Shown here in pieces: positions 53,597 to 61,306 of a stretch of DNA of 64,000 nucleotides. The notes under the pieces are model-generated. The model did not search any database. It had not been told where the DNA came from and was given only the letters and a program-made list of their open reading frames with translations. How positions within the stretch are numbered: the first letter of the stretch is position 1; each line of letters opens with the position of its first letter. Source of the DNA: Chryseobacterium sp. (lineage in GTDB: Bacteria; Bacteroidota; Bacteroidia; Flavobacteriales; Weeksellaceae); the NCBI GenBank assembly GCA_018260475.1, contig JAGLBA010000005.1, positions 1 to 64,000 of the forward strand. The letters run 5' to 3'. The position numbers and the translations under genes are program-made.

Positions 53597-54034
53597 ATGC
53601 AAAATTATCAAAATCACAAACGCTTCTATACTCCGCATCATTTTGTGTTTTACCCGCTCAGTCTGGCGTTACTTATCTTCTGCGTTAGGGAATATTTCAC
53701 AAGCACACAGGATGAATTGAAATGGCTTTGGTTAACCGCGACTTTTATCGTCATCCTTATTATATGGCTTTCTTTCATGGTTCGCCAGCATTATGGCATG
53801 ACTTTGCAAAACCGTTTGGTTTGTGATGAATTGCGGTTCCGCTATTTCACTCTGACCGGAAAAAGATTGGAAGACTTGGGTTATCAATTTTCCGACAGCC
53901 AATTGTTTGCGCTAAGGTTTGCGATGGATAACGATCTCCCCGAAATGGTGCAAAAAACCATAGCCAATAAATGGAGTGCGGATGATATTAAGAAAAATAT
54001 TCCGGCTTGGAATGCCGATCATAAACGAATCTAA
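53597..54034 (+). CDS. DUF6526-like small membrane protein
   Basis: A 145-residue protein starting MQNYQNHKRFYTPHHF at 53597 (an ATG 30 bp upstream is also in frame). Two membrane helices (FYPLSLALLIFCV; WLWLTATFIVILIIWLSF) are followed by a cytoplasmic region with RQHYGMTLQNRLVCDELRFRYF, DSQLFALRFAMDNDLPEMV and KNIPAWNADHKRI, which fits the DUF6526 pattern. Function unknown. It is followed 10 bp later by the lipid kinase gene, so the two are co-transcribed. Confidence 0.78.
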   Translation: MQNYQNHKRFYTPHHFVFYPLSLALLIFCVREYFTSTQDELKWLWLTATFIVILIIWLSFMVRQHYGMTLQNRLVCDELRFRYFTLTGKRLEDLGYQFSDSQLFALRFAMDNDLPEMVQKTIANKWSADDIKKNIPAWNADHKRI

Positions 54035-54044
54035 TTGAGATTTT

Positions 54045-54896
54045 ATGCAACATGTAGCCTTCATCATCAATCCTTTTTCGGCAAAGAAAAACTACCATCC
54101 GTTTTTGGATGAACTGAAAAAGAAAGTCGATAACCCGAAATTTATAATTTCAAAATCGATAAAGGATACAGATTCTTTTATTAAAGATAATTTCGATACC
54201 ACCAGTGTTTTCGTGGCTGTGGGAGGCGACGGCACCATTTCCACGGTGGCGAAGCATTTAATCAATACCGAAAAAACACTCGCCATATTCCCAGCGGGTT
54301 CCGGAAACGGATTTTCCAACGAGACGCATTTCCAAAAAGATTTGGATGATTTGCTTATTAAAATTACCGATAATAAAACCCGCTACATCGATTCTTTCAC
54401 GGTGAATGGCAAACTTTCCATCAATGTTTCCGGTGCTGGTTTCGATGGGCGCATCGCTCGGGATTTCGAGAAAACCAACCGCGGATTTGTAAATTATATT
54501 AAAGTGTCCATCAAAACTTTCTTCAATAATCGCCCCGTGGAAGTAAAATTTCATGACGAGCAATACCGCAAGCACAACGGCAGATACCTGATGCTGAACA
54601 TTGCAAACACTCGGCAGTTCGGGAATAATGCCTACATCGCGCCACAAGCGAGTAAAAGTGATGGGCTGGTAGATTTGGTTTTGGTGAAAAAATTTCCGCT
54701 GGCCTACTCTCCGCTTTTTGCGTATAGGATGTTCACGAAGCAACTAAGAGATGACGAATTCCTTACCTATATTCCGATTTCAGAAATTAAATTCTCGGTG
54801 AACACCAAAACCTGGCATCTGGATGGCGAATATACCAAAATAGAATCGCCGGTGCATGTAAAAGTCTTACCTGGAAGTCTGAAGATTTTGGCTTAA
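54045..54896 (+). CDS. Diacylglycerol kinase-family lipid kinase (YegS/BmrU-like)
   Basis: A 283-residue cytoplasmic lipid kinase of the DAGK_cat family. The nucleotide-binding signature VFVAVGGDGTISTVAKHLI is at about residues 57-75, FPAGSGNGFSNE near 84, INVSGAGFDGRIARDFE near 126, and the C-terminal HLDGEYTKI is the usual end motif. It phosphorylates a lipid (diacylglycerol, sphingosine-like or undecaprenol); the substrate is not decided by sequence. Second gene after the DUF6526-like gene, and the last core gene before the accessory island. Confidence 0.93.
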   Translation: MQHVAFIINPFSAKKNYHPFLDELKKKVDNPKFIISKSIKDTDSFIKDNFDTTSVFVAVGGDGTISTVAKHLINTEKTLAIFPAGSGNGFSNETHFQKDLDDLLIKITDNKTRYIDSFTVNGKLSINVSGAGFDGRIARDFEKTNRGFVNYIKVSIKTFFNNRPVEVKFHDEQYRKHNGRYLMLNIANTRQFGNNAYIAPQASKSDGLVDLVLVKKFPLAYSPLFAYRMFTKQLRDDEFLTYIPISEIKFSVNTKTWHLDGEYTKIESPVHVKVLPGSLKILA

Positions 54897-54898
54897 AA

Positions 54899-55127
54899 TA
54901 TTTGAACCATAATTCCATCGACCGCTCTTGGAAAAAATGCCGATTGCTTTTTTTATTATAAGCCGTTCTGCTCTGCATTCTTCAATTTTTCTGTAACTCA
55001 TTAACCTTTTCCTGATCTGCCGTTTGTTTCAGATTGCCTTGCCCAAAGAAACTTCCCATTCCAAATTCTTCGTATTGTTTTTGCCATTTGTAAAGTAAGG
55101 TGGCTTTAAAGTCATAATAGCAAAGAA
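54899..55127 (-). pseudogene. IS3-family orfA relic
   Basis: The minus strand encodes a recognisable but broken IS3 OrfA. YDFKATLLYKWQKQYEEFGM and GSFFGQGNLKQTADQEKVNE are in one frame, KKLKNAEQ after a frameshift, and then LIIKKAIGIFSKSGR in the third frame. This is the C-terminal half of a helix-turn-helix/leucine-zipper OrfA; no orfB is left. The sequence differs from the OrfA of the complete element at 57127-57441, so it comes from a separate insertion. It marks the left edge of the accessory island. Confidence 0.8.
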
Positions 55128-55280
55128 AGGAGTAACACAATAATTATGGGAGTAAATTCCGCCTTTCCTAAAATCCCCATTTCCCCAAGTTCTCAAAGCT
55201 TTTTGACGTACCTCTTTTTTTGTGACTCACTGCTTTATTTTCCAATTTTTGCCTATATTCGTCAAGACAATATTATTATA

Positions 55281-55580
55281 ATGGCAACACAGTTTGGTGA
55301 ACGAATTAGAGAACTAAGAACGAAGCACAATATGTTGCTGCGGCAGCTTGCTTCTCTGTTAGACGTGGACACTTCTATTATTAGCAAAGTAGAACGTGGC
55401 GATAGGCAATTAAAGAAAGAGCAAATTCCATTATTGGCCCAAATACTCAAAGTCGAGGTAGAAGAGTTGCAAACGCTGTGGCTTGCTGACCAAATATATG
55501 CTGTGGTCAAAGATGAAAAATTTGCCAATGAAGCTATGCAAGTAGCTGGAAAAAGAATAAAGAAGAATAAGAAATTGTGA
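55281..55580 (+). CDS. XRE-family helix-turn-helix regulator of the BREX locus
   Basis: A 99-residue regulator starting MATQFGERIRELRTKHNMLL at 55281; the in-frame start at 55146 adds a tail with no similarity. The HTH covers residues 5-60 (LRQLASLLDVDTSIISKVER, DRQLKKEQIPLLAQILKV), followed by a short helical tail for dimerisation. It ends in GTGA overlapping the brxA start by 4 nt, so it is translationally coupled to brxA and probably controls the operon. Confidence 0.88.
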   Translation: MATQFGERIRELRTKHNMLLRQLASLLDVDTSIISKVERGDRQLKKEQIPLLAQILKVEVEELQTLWLADQIYAVVKDEKFANEAMQVAGKRIKKNKKL

Positions 55581-56194
55581 AAGTAAACTCAGACATAAAT
55601 GTTTTAGGCAGCCTTCCTGATTGGAACCTAATTCAAGTTTTCCTTTCAGAAGATATGAAATCCATCAAAGAGAAAGGTGGGATACATACCTATACCGCTA
55701 TTAAAACGGATAGGTCTGTTATGCGATTTGAAAAAGCCATCAAGGCTTCTTTTTTAAAATTTAAAAATTCCAATTTAGAATCTATTTTTCTTTCTGTTAT
55801 AAAGGCAAATGCAATTTCAAACGAAGTGCTTTTTCTTTTATTCTGGAATGCTTCTGTGAATAATGAATTATTAAACTATTTAAATTCTAAAGTCTTCTTT
55901 CCTGCGTTTTACAGTGGCAGGGCATCAATAAAAAACGATGAAGTAGTTGCTTGTATAAAAGATTTAAAAGAAACACAAGATGATCTAAAGAAGTGGTCAG
56001 AAATTACTATAACTACTACAGCTTCAAAGTATCTTACATTATTAAAGAAGTTTGGATTGATGGAAGGCTCAGCCAATAAAAGCATCATTCATCCAAATTT
56101 ATCGGATACGATGTTTGTGTTATTTGTTTACTGGCTAACAGCCATTTCAGAAAAACCAAATCTATTGAATAACGAATGGTTGAAATTGTCTTAA
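55577..56194 (+). CDS. brxA: BREX protein BrxA (DUF1819)
   Basis: A 205-residue BrxA, a small component of BREX phage-defence systems (helical, DNA-binding in other BREX systems; exact role unsettled). It starts with GTG at 55577 inside the XRE stop. Family landmarks are NEVLFLLFWNASVNNELLNY near 80, VFFPAFYSGRASIKNDEV near 104, KKWSEITITTTASKYLTLLK near 137, and FGLMEGSANKSIIHPNLSDT near 158. The gene looks intact. The brxL start at 56176 lies inside its last codons, so brxA and brxL overlapped by 19 nt before the IS insertion. Confidence 0.85.
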   Translation: MKVNSDINVLGSLPDWNLIQVFLSEDMKSIKEKGGIHTYTAIKTDRSVMRFEKAIKASFLKFKNSNLESIFLSVIKANAISNEVLFLLFWNASVNNELLNYLNSKVFFPAFYSGRASIKNDEVVACIKDLKETQDDLKKWSEITITTTASKYLTLLKKFGLMEGSANKSIIHPNLSDTMFVLFVYWLTAISEKPNLLNNEWLKLS

Positions 56195-56204
56195 ACGCAA
56201 AAAT
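56176..56204 (+). pseudogene. brxL: 5' fragment of brxL, cut off by IS3-family insertion
   Basis: Joining 56204 directly to 57484, that is removing the IS and one copy of the AAAT duplication, gives an unbroken frame. ATG at 56176 encodes MVEIVLNAK, followed by INYAIRVKKDLVGII of the downstream part. BrxL proteins usually start about this far before the VRKDL-like motif, so this ATG is the likely original start. It overlaps the brxA end in another frame. Confidence 0.8.
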
Positions 56205-56233
56205 CTGGACAGATTTTTCTAAATAATTTTTTA

Positions 56234-57130
56234 CTATTTCAATATCCGCTCATTGATTTCGAAACCCATTGACTGAAGATATTTTGCAGGGGATTGATAA
56301 TGAATTCCTCCATGTATCCTGTCAAAGTTATAAAATTTTCTGAACCGATCCATTGTCAGGATAAAATCTTTTTTGTTTTCAAACTCAAACCTCTGACATA
56401 CAGCGCTTTCCATTATGGAGTGATAGCTCTCTATATGAGCGTTCTGCTGGGGCGTGGAAGGTTTGGTAAACTCCTGTTCTATGCCGTTTTCCAAGAAATA
56501 TTCCTGTACCTCGCTTGCGACAAACTGGCTCCCGTTGTCGTTTCTTACAATGAAGCGTTTCAGCATAGGATAAGCTTTCCTAATTCGCTCAAATAAGCCT
56601 ACGACATCCTTCTTGCGTATGCTGTAGGCGATGTGATGCCCCAAATTCCAGCGACTGAACACATCCAAAACGGTAAGTACCATCACATTGGTTCTGCTCC
56701 CCTGAATGTAGACGAATTTGATGTCGAACTCCAGAAAGCTGAAAGGGCTTTCAACAATGGGAACCAAGTCTTTAACCCAATTTCGGTTGAGCTTTTTCTT
56801 GCTGTCCCTCTGGAATTTCAATAGATTTTGCTCCTTCATAATCTTGTATGTTCTGGAAGAACCAATGGCGTATCCAAGTTCATTTTTCAGATGAATATAG
56901 GTTTTGTAATATCCATAATCAACAAACTCATGAGAGAGCAATTCTTTTATATCGTTTACTAATTGTTCTTTTCCTACGGGTTCTCCCTTTTTATAAAAAT
57001 AAGTTACTGGTCTTTTTCCTGCCTTAGTTCCCGTGGGTTTGTAATAGTAAGAGCTTCTGGGCAACCCCAGGATGCAAAGGAGAGTTTTGAGCGGATAGTT
57101 CTGCTCTAAGAAATCATCAAGTACCATCAC
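56234..57130 (-). CDS. IS3-family transposase OrfB (DDE integrase)
   Basis: A 298-residue rve-type transposase. An HTH_21-like N-terminal region (VNDIKELLSHEFVDYGYYKT) precedes the DDE catalytic core: the first Asp in FLEFDIKFVYIQG, the second in RFIVRNDNGSQFVA and the Glu in NAHIESYHSIME. It starts with GTG at 57130 or ATG at 57127 in the -1 frame relative to orfA. Together with OrfA it is expected to form the OrfAB transposase by ribosomal frameshifting. Confidence 0.95.
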   Translation of the reverse strand: MMVLDDFLEQNYPLKTLLCILGLPRSSYYYKPTGTKAGKRPVTYFYKKGEPVGKEQLVNDIKELLSHEFVDYGYYKTYIHLKNELGYAIGSSRTYKIMKEQNLLKFQRDSKKKLNRNWVKDLVPIVESPFSFLEFDIKFVYIQGSRTNVMVLTVLDVFSRWNLGHHIAYSIRKKDVVGLFERIRKAYPMLKRFIVRNDNGSQFVASEVQEYFLENGIEQEFTKPSTPQQNAHIESYHSIMESAVCQRFEFENKKDFILTMDRFRKFYNFDRIHGGIHYQSPAKYLQSMGFEINERILK

Positions 57131-57441
57131 CCTTTCCTCTTTAGAGATGCATTTTTTTTTAAAAGAGCATCCTTTACGCGGATGGCCAACTCACGCTCGG
57201 CGACCATCTTTTTGAGCTCGGCGTTCTCCCTCCTGAGTTGAGCAAGCTCTCTCTCTGCCGCTGTCTTGGCGCCGTTTTCCAAACCTGCGGAGCCAAGCTC
57301 CTCAAACTTTTTCTTCCAATTGTAGATACTGGCTGTGGAGATGCCGTACTCTCGGGATGCATTGACCACCCCATATTGCTCCACATAAAGCAAGATTTCT
57401 TCCCTCTCTTTCTGATTCCAATTTTTTCGATGTAAACTCAT
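57127..57441 (-). CDS. IS3-family OrfA (helix-turn-helix, leucine zipper)
   Basis: A 104-residue DNA-binding protein. The N-terminal HTH (REEILLYVEQYGVVNASREY, ASIYNWKKKFEELGSAGL) is followed by a leucine-zipper coiled coil (ELAQLRRENAELKKMVAERE). A run of nine A residues on the coding strand (57152-57160) near the end is a probable -1 slip site: a shift there opens into KKKCISKEERVMVLDDF and fuses OrfA to OrfB. The stop of orfA overlaps the orfB start. Confidence 0.93.
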   Translation of the reverse strand: MSLHRKNWNQKEREEILLYVEQYGVVNASREYGISTASIYNWKKKFEELGSAGLENGAKTAAERELAQLRRENAELKKMVAERELAIRVKDALLKKNASLKRKG

Positions 57442-57469
57442 GACACAAATTTAATATTATAACTGTATT

Positions 57470-59491
57470 TTGTGTCCAGAAATTAATTACGCTATTAGGG
57501 TAAAGAAAGACCTTGTAGGCATCATCAAAGGTGGTGCAAATGTTCCAGCGTTTGTGTTGGAATATTTATTAGCCAATACTTGCAGCACCGAAGATGAAGA
57601 AAAGCTAAAGGAAGGAATGGAAAATGTAAAAACAATTCTAAGGAACCATTACATCAACCCCGAAGAAAGTACTTTGATACAATCAAAACTTAGGGAAAAA
57701 GGTCGCTATAAAATTATTGATAAAATTTCGGTAGAACTCGATGCTCAAAGAGATCGTTATTGGGCAAACATTGCCAATAGCAATATCAGAAAAGCGAACA
57801 TTAGTGATGAATTGGTAAATGCACACGAAAAGCTTTTGCTTGGTGGCATTTGGGCAATTATAGAAATGGAGTACGATCCAATGATTACAATTGGTACAAC
57901 TGTTTTTCCATTTGTTGTAAGAGACATTAAACCGATACAGCTTTCCACTTTTGAAAATTCTAAAATATCAGAAAAAAGAAAAGAGTTTACCAAAGATGAA
58001 TGGAAAAAGTTGTTGCTTAGAAGTGCAGGTTACGAGCCGTACAGCGAGGGTTTAGATGATAGGAAACTAAACCTCTTGATGTGTCGCTTAATTCCATTAG
58101 TAGAAGCTAATTTCAATATGGTAGAATTAGGTCCTCGTTCATCAGGTAAATCATACATTTACAAAGAAATTACACCTTATGCCATACTTATTTCAGGCGG
58201 TCAAGGTTCAGTTGCACAATTATTTGTAAACAATACCACAGGCAGAGTTGGTGCAGTTGGTTTATGGGATGCCATTTGCTTTGATGAAAGCACCGATAAG
58301 TTATTCAAAGACAGAGATGCTATTCCTTTGATGAAGGACTATATGGAATCAGGATCATTCTCCAGAGCCAAAGGCGGTGAAATTTCAGGTTCAGCATCTG
58401 TAATCCTTAACGGTAATATCAACCAACCAGTAGAAACAGTTTTGCAGACTTCACATTTGTTCAGTCCGCTATCAGATGAGGTAAACCACGATACAGCATT
58501 TTTAGACCGTATCAACTTATTTCTACCCGGATGGGAAATAACAAAATTCAGTCCTGCTAATTTCACCAATCACTTTGGGTTCAGCACCGATTTCTTTTCA
58601 GAAATCTTAAAATCACAGAGAAAAACAACTTACTATGATGCATTAGACCAGTACTTTAATTTAGGTTCACACCTAAAGCAAAGAGATTCTAAGTCAGTAA
58701 GGCGTATTATTTCAGGCTTTATAAAATTGCTGCATCCTGATGGTGAATATACCAAAGAAGACATTAGAGAATATTTGGTAATTGGTATGGAAATGCGAAG
58801 AAGAGTAAAAGAGCAGTTAAAGCGAATTGGTGGTATGGAATTTTGGGATACGAATTTCTCATACATTGATAAAGAAACACAGGAAGAAATTTTTGTTGGC
58901 TTACAAGAAGAAAAAGGTTCTTCATTAATAGAATCTAACCCTTTATCGCCTGGTGTATGCTATACTGCAACAAGTGATGGAGAGAGTAATGCTTTAGTGA
59001 AAATTGAAGCAGTGGCTTTAAAAGGTTCAGGGAAAATAAATGTAACTGGCACAAGTTCACAGGATGTAAAAGAAAATATTAAAAACACATACAACTACCT
59101 AAGAGCAAACGAAAAAAGCATATTAAACGAGCAGCACTCTTTATCAGGTTACGACATCAATATCCAAATCAGTAATCTAATGGGAGCATACATCAGTGGT
59201 GGAATCGGCAGTGCAGTTTACATTGCAATAATATCTGCCATTTATAAAAAGAATTTAAAAGCAGGTTTAGCAGTTCTCGGAAATATATCTATTGGTGGTG
59301 CAATAGAAAGAGCAATGAATTTTGCAGATAAAGTAACCCTACTTTCAGAAAACGGTGCGAAAACAGTATTAGTGCCAATGGAAAATATTAATGAAATGCT
59401 TACCATTCCCCAAAGCATCTTAGGGATAACAGATGTTCCTTTTTATGGCAATAGTCAAATGTTGTTGCAAAAAGCAGTATTGGGGGAATAA
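57470..59491 (+). pseudogene. brxL: brxL main part, BREX AAA+/Lon-like protein, 5' end displaced by IS
   Basis: A 673-codon open frame of BrxL. The first four codons (TTG TGT CCA GAA) come from the IS end and the brxL sequence proper starts at INYAIRVKKDL. The N-terminal domain (GGANVPAFVLEYLLANTCST) is followed by the AAA+ module with Walker A GPRSSGKS (221-228) and Walker B AICFDE (268-273). A sensor region follows (ILNGNINQPVETVLQTSHLF), and the Lon-protease-like C-terminal domain (YISGGIGSAVYIAIISAIYK, ISIGGAIERAM). The first Lys of the Lon GGLKEK motif corresponds to a non-lysine here. Only nine original residues are lost, so a TTG-initiated product might retain function. Confidence 0.85.
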
Positions 59492-59506
59492 ATAAATTTA
59501 ATAGAT

Positions 59507-59700
59507 ATGGCACCATACATAAACCAAACAGGCAAACTAAAACAGGTAAGTGAAAAGCACTTCAATTTGGAGAAAGGCATTCAAAAAGTCTTTGAGGCAA
59601 ACTTGTATTCCATTATGGGTTTGGAATAGGTAAAGAGTGGGTTACCATTAAAAGCAAGCCTATGGATACATTGGCTTATGATCTAACAACCTCATACCAT
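59507..59700 (+). pseudogene. Frameshifted, truncated nuclease-like gene (DUF91/DUF5655 type)
   Basis: Fifteen bp after brxL a frame starts with ATG 59507: MAPYINQTGKLKQVSEKHFN and LEKGIQKVFEANLYSIMGLE, then a stop at 59627-59629. In the neighbouring frame the family pattern continues as GKEWVTIKSKPMDTLAYD up to 59700, where the GC-rich repeat begins. The pattern (xLEKxIQ..xEANL..IMGLE..xxTIKSKxxDTLAYD) is that of the N-terminus of DUF91/DUF5655 predicted endonucleases found in defence loci. One base change in length plus loss of the 3' part makes it a remnant. The assignment rests on about 60 residues. Confidence 0.6.
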
Positions 59701-59801
59701 GCACGCCGCGTGAGGGATGGTAAGGGTGCGACCGAAAGGGAGCAGTGCAAAGCACCGGAGCGAAGCGCAGCCCTGAACAGCCCGACCCGAAGGGCACGCC
59801 C
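59701..59801. repeat. GC-rich dispersed repeat, copy 2
   Basis: About 101 bp nearly identical to the repeat at 1661-1763, in the same orientation. It starts exactly where similarity of the nuclease-like remnant stops, and is followed by AT-rich non-coding sequence before hpt. This position suggests that the repeat inserted into, or marks a deletion in, the defence operon. Confidence 0.85.
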
Positions 59802-59968
59802 AAATAGTATTTAGAAATATAAAATACTCAGATTTGGAAAATTCCTTTCGAGGTGACGCGATACCTTTTCTAATAGGATAAAAACTTTCAACATCCGGCT
59901 TCCAACTTTCCGCCTCAAATTTCCTGCTTTTCCTTAAAAATAACTTAAATTTGCACTTACTCAGTTAT
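59802..59968. other. Island-to-core junction upstream of hpt
   Basis: A short gap with no gene. TAAATTTG at 59946-59953 fits the -7 consensus TAnnTTTG and lies 16 bp before the hpt ATG at 59969. The expected -33 position has TTTC instead of TTTG at a 22-nt spacing. Confidence 0.5.
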
Positions 59969-60523
59969 ATGGAAAGCATTCAAATCCACGACAAAACCTT
60001 CGTGCCCTACATGGAAGATTCGGAAATTCAGGAAATCGTGAAAGAGACCGCTCTGAAAATTTATCGAGATTACAAAGACGAAACACCCGTATTCATCGGG
60101 GTTCTGAATGGGGTGATTTTGTTTTTTTCGGATCTTTTGAAACACTATCCGGGCAAATGCGAGGTAGCATTTATCCAGATGAGTTCCTACACCGGCACGC
60201 AGTCCACGGGCATTGTTTACCAAAAAATGGAACTGACCAAAGACATCAAAGACCGCCACATCATCCTGGTGGAAGACATCGTGGACACGGGAAATACCGT
60301 GGAAAGCCTGATGCAGTATTTCAATGAAACGCAGCGCCCTAAGTCGGTAAAAATTGCATCGTTCTTACTAAAACCTGAGGTTTATAAAAAAGATTTCAAA
60401 CTGGATTATATTGGCAAAGAAATTCCTAATAAATTTGTAGTAGGGTACGGTCTGGATTATGATGAACTGGGAAGAAACCTGAAAGACCTTTACCAATTGA
60501 GAGAGGGTAAAATTAACGGTTGA
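59969..60523 (+). CDS. hpt: Hypoxanthine phosphoribosyltransferase
   Basis: A 184-residue purine salvage enzyme that joins hypoxanthine or guanine to PRPP to give IMP or GMP. I take the ATG at 59969 (MESIQIHDKTFVPYMEDSEI); the frame from 59951 needs a TTG that overlaps the -7 box. The PRPP-binding loop ILVEDIVDTGNTVESLM is near residue 98, FIGVLNGVILFFSDL near 42, and VGYGLDYDE near 160. It begins the core region after the island and is followed by adk and obg on the same strand. Confidence 0.95.
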   Translation: MESIQIHDKTFVPYMEDSEIQEIVKETALKIYRDYKDETPVFIGVLNGVILFFSDLLKHYPGKCEVAFIQMSSYTGTQSTGIVYQKMELTKDIKDRHIILVEDIVDTGNTVESLMQYFNETQRPKSVKIASFLLKPEVYKKDFKLDYIGKEIPNKFVVGYGLDYDELGRNLKDLYQLREGKING

Positions 60524-60638
60524 TAGTTGTTGGTTGTTCGTTTTTTTGCTATTACTAAGCACTAACCTCAACTTCTACTTTTAAATAAAATAAAAACTTG
60601 CTGAATGCCTAAAGCCGACAGCAGATAGTATAAACACA

Positions 60639-61235
60639 ATGATAAACATAGTTCTTTTTGGCCCTCCCGGAAGTGGAAAAGGCACCCAAGCCCAGAATTT
60701 GATTACTAAATTCAACCTAAAGCAGATTTCTACTGGAGATTTGTTCCGTTTCAACATAAAAAACGATACGGAGCTTGGCAAACAGGCAAAGTCTTACATC
60801 GACAAAGGCGAATTGGTACCAGATAAAGTGACCATCGACATGCTGATTGATGAGGTGAAGAAACCGACTGACGCAGCAGGTTTCATTTTTGACGGGTTCC
60901 CACGCACCGCGGAACAAACGGAAGCATTGGAAACGATTGTAAAAGAACATCTGAACTCGGAAATTTCCATCTGTCTTGCACTGATTGTGGAAGACGAAAT
61001 TTTGGTGGAAAGACTTCTGAAAAGAGGCGAAACCAGTGGAAGAACTGATGACAGCAATGTGGAAATCATCCGCAATCGCATCAAAGAATATTACGCTAAA
61101 ACCGCAGAAGTAGCCGAACTTTACAAAAGACAAGGCAAATATGTGGAAGTAAATGGCGTAGGGGAAATCAACGAGATTTCCGAAAAACTTTATGCTGAAA
61201 TAGAAAAGTTGGCACCCCCGAAGGGTAAGTATTAG
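60639..61235 (+). CDS. adk: Adenylate kinase
   Basis: A 198-residue kinase for ATP + AMP = 2 ADP. The P-loop FGPPGSGKGTQAQ is at residues 7-19, KQISTGDLFR near 28, FIFDGFPRTAEQTE near 81, and RLLKRGETSGRTDD near 126. The lid has no cysteine zinc site and is short, as in Gram-negative short-lid types. 115 bp downstream of hpt; 71 bp upstream of obg. Confidence 0.97.
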   Translation: MINIVLFGPPGSGKGTQAQNLITKFNLKQISTGDLFRFNIKNDTELGKQAKSYIDKGELVPDKVTIDMLIDEVKKPTDAAGFIFDGFPRTAEQTEALETIVKEHLNSEISICLALIVEDEILVERLLKRGETSGRTDDSNVEIIRNRIKEYYAKTAEVAELYKRQGKYVEVNGVGEINEISEKLYAEIEKLAPPKGKY

Positions 61236-61306
61236 TCATCTGCTCGAAAATCAGATATAAAACATTAACACAATAAAATATTTCCCTTTGGGGATTAAGG
61301 GGACTT

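Larger units (their letters stand above)
56201..57483 (-). mobile_element. IS3-family insertion sequence (~1.28 kb) in brxL
   Basis: Complete IS with orfA and orfB on the minus strand. Terminal inverted repeats are CTGGACA at 56205-56211 and TGTCCAG at 57473-57479 (extendable by one base each side). They are flanked by a 4-bp direct repeat AAAT at 56201-56204 and 57480-57483, the target duplication. The intact duplication indicates one simple insertion without rearrangement, and both orfs are undamaged, so the event is probably recent. It separates the first nine codons of brxL from the rest. Confidence 0.93.

Noticed and set aside
56195..57480. IS-mediated deletion of the core BREX genes between brxA and brxL
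   Set aside because: The AAAT target duplication is intact and the flanks rejoin into an unbroken brxL start overlapping brxA, so the IS inserted without deleting anything there.
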